From positions 81,088,842 to 81,152,841 of the forward strand of contig NC_029519.1 in the NCBI RefSeq assembly GCF_001577835.2: a DNA stretch of 64,000 nucleotides. Reading direction: 5' to 3'. This DNA is from Coturnix japonica. Lineage: Eukaryota > Chordata > Aves > Galliformes > Phasianidae. This document shows positions 21,179 through 30,978 of the stretch, piece by piece. Within the stretch, counting starts at the first letter, position 1. Each line of letters opens with the position of its first letter. The notes under the pieces were generated by a model. It had not been told where the DNA came from and ran no database searches. It saw nothing but the letters and a program-made list of their open reading frames with translations. The position numbers and the translations under genes were made by a program.

Positions 21179-23706
21179 GAACCAGAGATGTGCCCAAAGC
21201 ACGCCAATTACAGCCCATGTAGTATCCAGTCCTGGTCAATTGATGCATTCAATGGGGAAAAGTATGGTGTGCTTTAAGTCAGATCAGAAGCCCATCTGGC
21301 TCAGCTTATTGCCTCCCATGGCTCCAACATGAGATGCTGTTCAGCAAGATATGTGAACCAGACCCTATTGATTAAGGTTTTTTTTTTCCCATACTCCTCC
21401 CACACACCCATTTGTTCTGTTGGGGTTGCTGATGGAACTCCCCTGATTACTCCCTCTAGTTTCTGTTCATGCTGTCCATGAAGTGATCTAATCGCTGATG
21501 GGCTTGGATGTGCCATAGTCTTGGCACATACCTGGGAAGGAATGTAAGGAATGAGATGAGGCTGAGGTTCTACCCTTCACCCCTTTAAACAAAGCCAGCA
21601 ACTCACCAAACACTGTGCTCTCTTCATTGTCCAAGAGGCAAAACTATTCCCTGCACAAGCATCTGCAGGCTCCTGCTAGCCAGGACCCAGTTGAGCTGTG
21701 ACACAGCATTTGAACACAGTATGTTCACTCAAATCAATAGCTATTTCTTTCTTTATGTGACCTCACACCCCAGCCAGGCTCAACTGCTGCTTATGTATGA
21801 TATACACTTCTTTCCATTTCAAATCACAGCCTTTGTAGGACCCACGGGAGGAGGAAGATGTGAATGCGAGACGGAAAAGTAGGAAACTCTGCAAGTTATT
21901 GGCTTCTAATTAGGCCTTCTCCAACCAGAAGACAAAGAGGGGTGGCAATTCCCATGGGCACATCCCCAACCTCCAACACAAAGCTTGGCTTCAAACCAGG
22001 CATCTCTCCCATCCATCTTAGTATGCCCCACCAATTCTGAGTGCTATAAAAGCATCAGATGATGGAGAACATCTCATAAACCCAGGAACTCCCATCTTTG
22101 TCACCATCATATTCTTGCCATGTTGTCATTATTAATGCTATGAGTGGAAGCAAAACAGTGAAATCCTTCTCCAAGTCTTACTACTACCAAGAAGGGAGCA
22201 GCAATTTTTGCACAAGCAATCAGGAGCTATGGAGGTCAGGTGGGAAGTGCTGTATGTAATCAGACTCAGGATCCTTACAGGTTGTCATCCAGCTCTGAGA
22301 ACATTCAGCTAGATACAGCTGAAAAAGCTGAAAGAGCCTTTCTTCCCTTCATAGACACTGTGTAGGCAAAAAGGACCTTGGGAGCAAAGCCTTCTGGAAA
22401 CCTTCCTCCATCCCAACACTCCTCCATCCCAACACTCCTGTCTTTACCTTGTAGCACAGGCACCCACAGGGCAATAACAGAGTCTGCTTCTCTACTCTCA
22501 GCTCCCAGAGCCAGGGACCCAACTCAAAGCAATTGAGGTATTCAAGTATTTAAGAGATTTTCTGCAAAGATTTTCACTTCAATTGACCTTTAAAAGGCAA
22601 TCCTGTTGCTTTCATAGTTAAAGCTGACCAGTGGGGGACATTGTTAACATTTATTTTTCTGTTTTTAACTTGTTCCCCATCTTTTTCTTTTTTCTTTTTT
22701 CCAAAATTGCCAATTTAAATCTAGCCCCACCTGCATCAATAAGAGAAAAAATGTAGTAACTCGGGTCTTACTTCCTCCATGCATGTGCTCTTGGTCCAGC
22801 TTCTCTTCATCCTCTTTGTCTTGTATAACCATGAACACAGACTCCCCAGCCACTGATCCCTTTTCATTGAATAGAATCACAGAATTGGATTACAGTGATC
22901 CTTCTATCCTTCATCTTGAGATGAAGCCTCAATGGGGATGAGGGAGGATGCACACCAGCAAAACCAAGGCAAACCATAGGCTTGCCTAGTCTGGTGGCCA
23001 ACAGCAGATGCCAAAGGAGGAACAGGAAAACCAACCAGCACAAAGTGAAAGTTTCCACATTACTCTTTCTGCTCTTTCTGCAGCTGTGCTTTCATTGAGA
23101 CTCCTACATCTGATGGCTTTTTTCATGGCCTCCATGGAACACCCTGACATCCACAGCATCCTACAGAAGCCATTGCTTTAGCTACCTGCTGTACAGGGCC
23201 AAATAGGTTGCATGTTTAGAGGCTGCCACTTGTTACATCCTGGTTTTCATCCTGTAAAAGACACCGCAGTATTATCCATCTCTGAGTGTATCCTGATTTT
23301 ATAGACCATCCTCAGCATGTATTTGTGTGAATAGTCGTGCCTAAAAATGGGAGGAAACCACACCTGTCTTATAGCCCTAAAATGCTCTAAAACAGTTGCT
23401 CACATCCCACTGCTTTGTTTGCATCATACCTCTTCTAATGAATTAAGGCTTAAAAAGACTAAAAGGGCAGAAGTATTGCCACCAAGTAAATTACCTTATC
23501 TTCCCCAGCTGAGAACAGGGTAAAATGGGCACAGAGAACAGGTGAGCTGTGGAAAATCACACAAAAGGTCCATCGATTTCTCTTCTTTCTTCCCCCTCCC
23601 TCTTTCCCACCTCTCAGCTGGTGCCAAAAAGCAGATATGAGCTGCTGGGACTTCTAAGAGGATGAGTCACCTTCTTTCAAGCCCCTTTGACTTGACTTAA
23701 AAAATA
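21179..23706. other. Unique sequence, few features
   Basis: No frame exceeds 71 codons after the CR1-derived one. It contains a 16-bp tandem doublet (22404-22440, listed separately) and a tail-like TAGAATCACAGAATTGG at 22873-22889 too short to call CR1. Confidence 0.45.
22404..22440. repeat. 16-bp tandem doublet
   Basis: The unit CCTCCATCCCAACACT occurs twice head-to-tail without mismatch, then CCTG follows. A recent slippage or duplication event is the simplest reading. Confidence 0.9.
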
Positions 23707-23782
23707 AAAGTCAATGAGAGAAAAGCCTCAGCAAAGTGAAAACTAAAGTCAGTGAAAGAAAAGCCAGCAGAAAGTGAAAGCT
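23707..23782. repeat. 38-bp tandem duplication with IRF-like motifs
   Basis: Two adjacent 38-bp units (23707-23744 and 23745-23782) align without an overall gap at roughly 30 of 38 positions. Each starts AAAGTCARTG and ends with an AAAGTGAAARCT-type motif. The second holds GAAAGTGAAAG (23770-23780), which fits the interferon-regulatory-factor half-site pattern GAAANNGAAA. The first has CAAAGTGAAAACT at the same place. Whether it binds anything is unknown. Confidence 0.8.
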
Positions 23783-24340
23783 GGAAGATCCGCTCACGCG
23801 GTGCAGAGGGGGAATTATTCGAGGAAGATCTGTTAATGGGAGCAGGGAAGGGAGATAGGTTTCTATTTTGTGGAGATGGGGTTTGAAATGTGTTTCTGCT
23901 CTAACCCTTGGTCAGCCTGGTGGGGTGAGGCATCCCCATAGCACCCTCCAACCCTCTTGCAGCTGAAAGCACAGGGCATGAACCAGGACCATGTACAGCT
24001 AGACCCTTCCTGACCAGGATGTGGGTGCTTCATGTGTGAGCAGAGTCAGGGAGAAGGATGGATAACTGGTGTCAGGTATGCAATGGGAAGCAGCCAGCCC
24101 AAACAAGGCACCTTTCCAAGTCAGTGAGAGCCCCATGGATGAATGCCATGTGCCTCTGCTGCAAAGGTAAGACAGAGTCGAGGTGGCCAACAAACATTTA
24201 AGTCCTTCCATATATCAAGAGGTATATGTCCTATTATCAGTTCTTCATGACTCTCATCTTTCTTGACAGCTGCCTAAAGGAGAGTGCTAGACACCACAGA
24301 TCCTTGCTAAAAATCACCCACCTTCTGCAGTATCACTGAT
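23783..24340. other. Unique sequence, nothing recognised
   Basis: The longest frame is 70 codons (23999-24211, minus). No repeat was recognised. Confidence 0.45.
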
Positions 24341-24400
24341 CTTGGAATCTTACATCCCAAGCTGGAAGGGACCCACAAAGGACCATCGAGTCCAAACAAC
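24341..24400 (-). mobile_element. CR1 LINE, 3' fragment with decayed tail
   Basis: GGAATCTTACATCCCAAGC, GGAAGGGACCCACAAAGGAC and CATCGAGTCCAAACAAC. It forms an inverted pair with the sense copy 170 bp downstream. Confidence 0.82.
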
Positions 24401-24569
24401 TGATGGTCAGATCATGGCTCCTCATCCATCTCCCTTGGTTTCCTCATTGCCAGGGTTTGGCCCTACAGGTCTTCCAGGATTTAGTATGACTTTGTTACAG
24501 CACTCTGCAAGTCTCTTAATGTATACAAATGCTTGTGTCGTGATACAAACTTGACAGAGCTGTAGATGA

Positions 24570-24647
24570 CCCTGTTCATGACAAGGGATTTGGACTAGAT
24601 GACCTTTAATAGTTCCTTCTAACTCAAACCATTCTATGATTCCATGA
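24570..24647 (+). mobile_element. CR1 LINE, 3' terminal fragment
   Basis: ACAAGGGATTTGGACTAG, ATGACCTTTAATAGTTCC, AACTCAAACCATTCTATG and ATTCCATGA. Confidence 0.9.
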
Positions 24648-25305
24648 ATTTCAGCTATAGGATGCTGTGCCATTTCCACCACCTCCTGAAAGCTGCACCT
24701 CATTTGAGTTTACCAGCTGTTCCACAAGCAAACCTGATGTCTTCCCTCCTTAGGCTGGGTGCAGCACCAGGGTTTCTGTACCATGTCCTGCCTATACTAT
24801 GCTGTAGTTATAGAATAGTTTTAGGATATCCACTCTAAATGAGGATAGGCACAGACATGCCAGCATTTTTGGTTGTGGATTTGGGAGTCTCTAATCCTTC
24901 TCCAAGACAGAGCACTGGATTCCCCACATAGGTAAAAGAAGGGGGTGGAATGATCAGATGGCCTCAGGGTCTGATCCCATCTCCTCAGTTAGACATCTAA
25001 ATAAAATACACTGAATCAGTGCCTTAATCATGGTCTTCCTAGCAGTGCTCATTATCACAGCATCAGAGTATGTCACAACCCATTAATTAACTAATCTTTG
25101 CATCCTTTGAGTGCATTATCCCTACTCACAAATGGAGAGTTGAGGTTCAAAAATGCTTAAAATCAGAAGTTTCCAGGAATGCTCGGTGCTCTGTTTCATG
25201 CCTGACATAGATCACTTCCCACTGCAGGAAGAGTGCTAAAGGGCTCACAATGGAAGTGATGCCGCATTCTACTCTTTGTGGCACTAATTATTATATTCCC
25301 CAGCT
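24648..25305. other. Unique sequence; faint MIR-like patch
   Basis: 25118-25165 (TTATCCCTACTCACAAATGG followed by GTTGAGGTTCAAAAATGC) faintly resembles the reversed MIR SINE 'tccccattttacagatgagg aaactgaggc' block, but is too weak to call. Confidence 0.35.
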
Positions 25306-25561
25306 CACAGAATCATTAAGGTAGGAGAAGACCTTGAAGATAAGCCAACCCACCCCCACCATGCCCACTGACCACATCCCTCAGTGCCACATCGCCATGG
25401 CTCTGGAGCAGACCCAGGGATGGTGACTCCACCACTTCCCTGGGCAGCCTGTTCCAAGGCAACATTATTCTTTTGGAGAAGAAACGTTTCCTAATATCCA
25501 ACTCAAACCTCTCCTGGTGCAGCTTAAGGCCATTACTTCCCATCTTATTTGTGCCCTTTTG
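25306..25561 (-). mobile_element. CR1 LINE, ~250-bp 3' fragment with ORF2 C-terminal frame
   Basis: Reversed: CACAGAATCATTAAGGTAGG, CCCACCATGCCCACTGACC, CATCCCTCAGTGCCACATC, CTTCCCTGGGCAGCCTGTTC, CTAATATCCAACTCAAACC and GCAGCTTAAGGCCATTACTT. The minus-strand frame 25588-25316 (90 codons) reads NGLKLHQERFELDIRKRFFS, then WNRLPREVVESPS, the ORF2 C-terminus. Unlike the subfamily at 10711, the bases past that point have drifted into a different 3' UTR. Confidence 0.95.
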
Positions 25562-27074
25562 TATGCTTCTTTTTGACCCTTTTTCCATCCACCTCTTTAT
25601 GCATTAAGGGCCTTAGAAATGCAGTGTCAGGTTCCTGGTTGGTCCAAGTCCATCCATGCTCATGGATGTGACATGTAAGTGACATGCTCATTCCAGCTGA
25701 GGAATTCCTCTTCATAGGATGGCTTAGCTTCAGTCCCAATACCTCTCCTCATCCTGTATCTGCCAAAGCCACTGATAAGTCCTATAGAGAATCATTGCCG
25801 TTGGCTGGGAAATGAGACCCACAACTTCTGGGTAACAGCAAAGCTGCTCCAAGCTGCCCCACTCATACTCACTACAGACCTGAGTATCACTTCCTCAGGT
25901 GAGTTTACACCCCACGAAGGTGGTGTTATCCAATAGCAATCATCAGCTGTATAGCTTCAATTGACTATGAAATGGAGAAATCCCCAAATGGGAGTGCAAT
26001 CTGCAAAGCACTTTTTGATGGATGTTTAATGTGAATATTGACTATCTGGGCTTTTCTGCCTAATAGGTGGAGTGGATTTATGTGAAGGCTCATTGTTCAG
26101 CTTTCAGTGTCATAAAGCAGCTCTGTTTTGATTACGGTGATTTATTCTGCTCCGCTGCTCTGGCTGTAACAGCTTAAAACTGATTCAATTGCCTATTACC
26201 TTTCCCCCCCCCCTTCCACCTCCCCAAACAATACAGCTGCATTGGGGACTTCATAGATTTTTCAGAAAAGCACAAAAAATCCATCACAATCATTTTGTTG
26301 GCCTGTGAGATTTGGGGACTAATTCCCACTTCAGATCCAATACCTGTGATCAGACAAGTATCTCTTCTTTAAGCTCAGCACAGCCCACCTCAGTACAAAT
26401 GTCACCAGCAATAGAGCCTTTATCTGCTGCACCTGTGGTCAATTATCCTCTTCATTAGGAAAGAAGTAACACCTTTTCCTACTCTGATTTATCCAGCTCA
26501 AACTTCCATACACTGACTCTCGTTATACCAAAGATCCTCTGTCACCAATTTCTGCTCTTCTTGCAGGTGTTCATGGTTTGGCATAAAGCCATTCCCTAAT
26601 CCTGTCTCTTTTGAGCTAAGTACAGCCATATCCAAAGTAGATCCCCAATCCTTTAGGCAAGTCTTGGCTCTTTGGACCCTCTCCTGTTAACTCGTAATCC
26701 CAAATTGGACACACTCTTCCCAAAGCCTTTACAAATGCTACCAAAGCAGAGGTGGTATAACCTCCTTTTTTTTCACAATTCACCTTCCTAAGGGCTCAAG
26801 TGCTTTAAATCCTTGAAACATATATGGTTTCTTCAATTTTTTTAAGTCTATTGGAGTGTGGGTCATTGGGGAGCAGTGCATTGTTGATTCAAGAGCACCA
26901 CTTGTTTACTTAACGAGCCCAACTGCAATGTGGGATATCAGCCTAAGGTTCCTGAAAGCAGGATGCAAACCTACATTCAGCCTGCTTTTGCACATCATCA
27001 CATACAGACGTGCTTCCCAGGTGGATTCCCCTCTTTAATTCTCAGTCCAGAAACAAACAGAAGTAAATAGATAT
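25562..27074. other. Unique sequence; possible conserved segment
   Basis: 26040-26190 is composed of varied, low-repeat sequence with CpGs (TTACGGTGATT, CTCCGCTGC) followed by a run of about 10 C's (26202-26213). No frame over 64 codons was found. No transposon was recognised. Confidence 0.38.
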
Positions 27075-27255
27075 ATAGAATCATATAATGGTTTGAGTTG
27101 GAAGGGACCCTTAAAGCCCACCTAATCCAACTCCCTGCAATGAGCATGGACACCTACAGCTCCATCAGTGCTCAGAGCCCTGTCCAACATGACCTTGGGT
27201 GTCTCCAGACATGGGGCACCCACCTCCTCTCTGGACAACCTGTGCAATGTTGTCT
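27075..27255 (-). mobile_element. CR1 LINE, ~180-bp 3' fragment
   Basis: TAGAATCATATAATGGTTTG, GTTGGAAGGGACCCTTAAAG, CAACTCCCTGCAATGAGCA, CTACAGCTCCATCAGTGCTC, GAGCCCTGTCCAACATGACC and CACCTCCTCTCTGGACAACC. The block 'ctccatca..gctcagagccc' defines the subfamily shared with 29430 and 53812. Confidence 0.95.
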
Positions 27256-27388
27256 GCCTGCATCTTCCATTTCCCAAAGCCCCACTTGGTCAGGACCCAT
27301 TATCTCATCTCTACTGTAGCAGATAAGGGAGTTGGGACCTTCAAAAGCAATCTTCCCAAAGATAGAGCTATATCTCTCCTTAAGTTGC

Positions 27389-27515
27389 TAGACCTGGGAA
27401 AGAGAGTTTCAAAACTTGGCTCTGCCTCAGGCTGCTGATGTGATTTTAAGCAAGTTACATCATGCCAGAGATTTCAAAGAGCTCAGCTCCTGTTAGAAAA
27501 CTGGGGAAAAAAAAG
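27389..27515 (+). mobile_element. MIR-like SINE remnant
   Basis: Reads like an aged MIR core in sense: GACCTGGGAAAGAGAGTTTC, AAAACTTGGCTCTGCCTC, GCTGCTGATGTGATTTTAAG, CAAGTTACATCATGCC, then TCAGCTCCTGTTAGAAAACT and GGGGA. These line up with the MIR order 'gcctgggttcaaatcc / ggctctgcc / agctgtgtgaccttgggcaagtta / cctcagtttcctcatctgtaaaatgggga'. MIRs are amniote-wide tRNA-derived SINEs mobilised by L2 and are rare and ancient in birds. Confidence 0.6.
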
Positions 27516-28106
27516 AGCCAGATTTGTTCCTGACCACAAGGCTGTTGGCAACTCCCACTGTGACATGAGGAGCCAGATCTTCAAAAGAGCTGGTTGAAAT
27601 CCAGCCTGATTCACCCCAGGGCTTCTCTTTCTTCCTCCAAGAGGAGAATGCTGCCTCAGATCATGGAAGTGTTTTGAGGCCAGACTCACTAATATCCATG
27701 GGCAGCCTTTCAGCAGAGGAAGAAAGGGCAGATAAGATTATTTGGCTGGACAGATGGAGTGATTTTCCACTTCTCTTTCACAGTCCACATTGAGATGGCT
27801 AAAGAATTTTGCTCTGAGCAAGAAACACTCCTCACTGCTGCAGCATCTTCCCTTATGGAATCTGCAGGAACTTGGCAAAACTGTGACAAGAGCTCTCCTG
27901 CTTGCAGTCCCAGTGTCCAGCCCATCATGGCTTCCCCATCCAGTGCATCTGTGCCTTAACAACCCTCAGTGCATCTCTTCAATAAACATCTCCAGTCTCC
28001 TTTTCCTATCAGCCAGGTCCATTATGGTGGGACCTGCCAAATGGAGGACCATCTCTTGCTTGTTGCAGACCCACTGTGGGCTGCCATCTCCATGATAAAC
28101 CATCAT
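27516..28106. other. Unique sequence, nothing recognised
   Basis: Overlapping frames of 66-101 codons on both strands (27710-28095) cancel as evidence. No domain was seen. Confidence 0.42.
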
Positions 28107-28301
28107 TTCAGGTTGGATATTAAGAAAAAATTAGTCTCATTGGAACAGGCTGCCCAGGGAAGTGGTGGAGTCACAATCACTGGAGGTTTTCCAGAGCCAT
28201 TGAGATGTGGCAATGAGGGACGTGGCTCTGAGCATGGTGGGGATAGGCTGGGGTTTGACTTGGGGATCTTAGAGTTCTTTTACAAGCTTAATGATTCTAT
28301 G
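28107..28301 (+). mobile_element. CR1 LINE, ~195-bp 3' fragment
   Basis: TTCAGGTTGGATATTAAGAA, GGAACAGGCTGCCCAGGGA, AGTGGTGGAGTCACAATCAC, GAGATGTGGCAATGAGGGAC, GGGGTTTGACTTGGGGATC and AGCTTAATGATTCTATG. A ~15-bp gap after 'attaag' relative to the 6861 copy is an internal deletion. Confidence 0.94.
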
Positions 28302-28893
28302 CTCCCCTGGCCATCAGAACAGCATCCTGCAGCATGTTGAAGCTGTTCCTATCACAGAACAGGAAGGGAAGAGAACAGGGCCTGTCGCAAGAGACAAAAA
28401 ATGATCTCGTAATGTTCCAATTAAACTAAGCTCAGGGTTGATGGAAAACAATCAGAAATCACTCCGTTTCAAGGATACACTTTTGGATTGCGATTTTGCC
28501 AGTGAAGAGCTGCTTTAATGAATTCTTAAACAATTTCTGAAGAGCTCAAGAAGTTGATATACGCCTTGTAAACATGGCTTTTTATACACAGAGCAAGTAC
28601 AGATACTTACAGTTCAGGCTGCCTGACAGTTTGCACTGCAAGAGCTTATTTACAGAAACGAACAACTCTGTAAAGCTGAAACCAGATAGTCTAACATTTT
28701 CTAGGCAGGATGCTTTACCTCAGATTGACCTCATCTACAGAAATTGTTTCACTGTTTCCAAGTGCAGGGTTGAGGGGCTATCTACTGGTTTGCCTGTATA
28801 CATCAGTTTGTGATAAGGAATTATCTTGGCTGGACTCTCTGCATTAGGGACTCATTGGAAAAAGCAGTGTGTGATCAGAAGCCTGAGTTTACA
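28302..28893. other. Unique sequence, nothing recognised
   Basis: A 79-codon plus-strand frame (28574-28813) is the longest and has no domain. Confidence 0.42.
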
Positions 28894-28972
28894 GGCGGTT
28901 AGGGTTGATGGTCAGGCCTGATGATCTTAGTGGCCTTATCAGACTTTAATAACTCTGTGATACTGTAACTCT
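28894..28972 (+). mobile_element. CR1 LINE, 3' terminal fragment
   Basis: GTTAGGGTTGATGGTCAGGC, CTGATGATCTTAGTGGCC, CAGACTTTAATAACTCTGTG, then a decayed tail. Confidence 0.85.
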
Positions 28973-29069
28973 ATATATTTTATGCATGGTGTCGGTGGGA
29001 ATCAGATCACACAGCCCACTTCACAGGTAGCATTTCCCAGCTTCATATTTTACAGCTTTATGTTATTAT

Positions 29070-29216
29070 GGATGGCCCTTTGCTGGAAGCATTCAAGACC
29101 AGGCTGGATGGGGCTGTGAACAACCTGGTCTGGTAGGAGATGTCCCTGCCCGTGGCAGGGGGTTGGAACTGGATAATCTCAATGGTTCCTTCCAACCCAA
29201 ACCATTCTATGATTCA
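29070..29216 (+). mobile_element. CR1 LINE, ~147-bp 3' fragment
   Basis: GCATTCAAGACCAGGCTGG, GTGAACAACCTGGTCTGG, GTCCCTGCCCGTGGCAGG, GGGTTGGAACTGGATAATC and TTCCAACCCAAACCATTCTA, with a short tail. It is little diverged at its 3' end, so it is among the younger-looking copies. Confidence 0.95.
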
Positions 29217-29220
29217 CTGG

Positions 29221-29390
29221 TGGAACAAGCCTTAGTGAGAGGTGGTAGGTGCCCTATGCCTGCCAGTGCTCAAGAGACATTTGGATAATGACCTCAGTAA
29301 TATGCTTTAACTTTATGTTGGTTCTGAAGTGGTTGAGCAGTTGGACTCAATGATCTCTGTAGGTCCCTTTCAACTGAACCATTTTAATTT
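29221..29390 (+). mobile_element. CR1 LINE, diverged 3' fragment directly behind the previous copy
   Basis: GGAACAAGCCTTAGTGAGAG, GTGGTAGGTGCCCTATGCC, GTGCTCAAGAGACATTTGG, GGTTGAGCAGTTGGACTC, AATGATCTCTGTAGGTCCC and TTTCAACTGAACCATTTT. It follows the 29070 copy after only ~5 bp in the same orientation. Confidence 0.88.
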
Positions 29391-29429
29391 GGGGTTGAGC
29401 AGTAGAAGGGGAAAGCAGTGGGTATGATA

Positions 29430-29597
29430 TCATAGAGTGATCTGAGATGGAAGAGACCCTTAAAAAGGCCATTTGGTCGCATAAATAGGTACACCCACAG
29501 CTCCATCAGTTGCTCAGAGCCCCATCATGCTTGACCTTGGGTGTCTGCAGGAACAGGGCAGCCACCCCCTCTCCTGGCAACCTCTACAGCACCTGTA
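29430..29597 (-). mobile_element. CR1 LINE, ~168-bp 3' fragment
   Basis: CATAGAGTGATCTGAGATGG, AAGAGACCCTTAAAAAGG, CCCACAGCTCCATCAGTTGC, TCAGAGCCCCATCATGC, TTGACCTTGGGTGTCTGCAG and CCTCTCCTGGCAACCTC. It faces the two sense CR1 copies upstream, making an inverted CR1 arrangement. Confidence 0.93.
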
Positions 29598-30295
29598 AGC
29601 CCTGATGCTGATGGTATCATGACCTACAGGCACTGCTCTGCTCCTGACCTCTTAACATTACCTTTAAATTCAAAACCTGAGAGCTTTGTCTCGGCAAGCC
29701 TAAAGCACCTCGCTACCCTTGGCTCCCTTGCAGCATGCTGCAGGTCATAATTCAGGATGCCAGGTCTCAACCACATGCTGGGTCTTTCACAGTGAGCCAA
29801 CGCATCCATTGGCAACCTGAGACAAGGAACCTACAGATAGCCGTGCTGGCACTGCTGCTTGTCCCTCCCTGTCGAAGCAGCCTGCCAGCAGCTGATGCCC
29901 ACGAGGCATTTCTTCTCCCTGCAGTTGGCCACCTCCATTTGTTGTGTCAAATTGTCATCGTGCTGTTTTGATGGTGTTTTGTTTTCCTCGCCTGCCAGGT
30001 CCTAAACACCAGCCTAGTTTTGGTTGTTCTGTGCTGCCTGCATTCAAAAGCTTGGATGTGAAAGCCTCTGTTTTGGCTGTTGTTTCTGCTTTTCTGTCCC
30101 CACTCTCTGCTTTTTTGACTCATTCTATCTTTCTGCAGTTTTGCCCACCAGCAGAAATACCTATTCTGATGAACGGGGACATAAGATTTACCCAGGTCTA
30201 CCAAACATCCCTCCCGAGCACTCGATATCTTTCCATGCATGGCATCAATACCATAAGGTGCAAAGTGGAGAGGCAGGAGAGATTTCTAAAGGAAA
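29598..30295. other. Unique sequence with overlapping chance frames
   Basis: Frames of 118 and 137 codons (29944-30300 and 30024-30437, plus) overlap each other and run into the reversed CR1 on the right. No domains were recognised. Confidence 0.4.
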
Positions 30296-30415
30296 CATAG
30301 AATCATTAAGGTTGGAAAAGACCTCTACGATCCCGAAGTCCGACCCCACCATGCCAACTAACCATGATTCCAAGTGCCAAATCTCCACGTTTCTTAAATG
30401 CCTTCAGGAAAAAAC
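30296..30415 (-). mobile_element. CR1 LINE, 3' fragment
   Basis: CATAGAATCATTAAGGTTGG, AAAAGACCTCTACGATCCC, CCGACCCCACCATGCC and CAAGTGCCAAATCTCCACG, then it fades past 30400. Confidence 0.92.
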
Positions 30416-30892
30416 ACTCTCTAATCCATCTATATGAGGGTTTCCAGCTTTCAGCAGCCCGACTTTCCCTACCATGGGCACCTCCCATGTGAAGGCTGAG
30501 AGCCAGAATAACTCCTCTCAATGGACAAGAGTCATGAAATAGGGCATTCATAATGGGAACAGAGAGAAAAACTGCTCCTGTCAGAAACAATCCAATTGCC
30601 CCTCCTGTCTTCAGCAGCCAGATGCCAAACTAAAGGTCAGCACCCGGAATGAAGCCGCCAGAGATGCTTCACCACAAGGAATCACTCAGCAGTGATAAAG
30701 TTCTCAGCGAAGGAAAGCAGAAGACAGGATTGTGCAAGTAGATGTGGGTCGAGCAATGGTGGCCCTGAGACAGGCAAGATGAGGCCACAGCTGTGTCTGG
30801 CTACTGGGGAAGGGAGATGGCAATAGTAAGGGAGATGCTCTCTATGCAAGCTCCAAATATCCCCATAAGCTACTGAAGCAATATTAGGAGAA
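30416..30892. other. Unique sequence, nothing recognised
   Basis: No frame or repeat worth calling apart from the tail of a CR1-overlapping minus-strand frame (30306-30590). Confidence 0.45.
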
Positions 30893-30978
30893 TCCTGCAG
30901 GGCAGTTGGAACTAGCTAACCTTAAAGTTCCCTTTCTACCCAAGCCATTATATTACTCCAGCCCAAACCATTGTATGA
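30893..30978 (+). mobile_element. CR1 LINE, short 3' fragment with doubled terminus
   Basis: CCTGCAGGGCAGTTGGAACT, AGCTAACCTTAAAGTTCCC and CTACCCAAGCCATTATATT, then after 6 bp a second terminus-like CCCAAACCATTGTATGA. The doubled 'ccaa.ccatt.tat' may be a local duplication of the last ~20 bp. Confidence 0.75.

Noticed and set aside
22873-22889. Possible CR1 tail TAGAATCACAGAATTGG
   Set aside because: Seventeen bases without CR1 body sequence. It could be chance.
25118-25165. Possible reversed MIR fragment
   Set aside because: Only a loose resemblance over ~45 bp, without the GAGGCACAGAGAGG or CAAGGTCACA blocks seen in the accepted copies.
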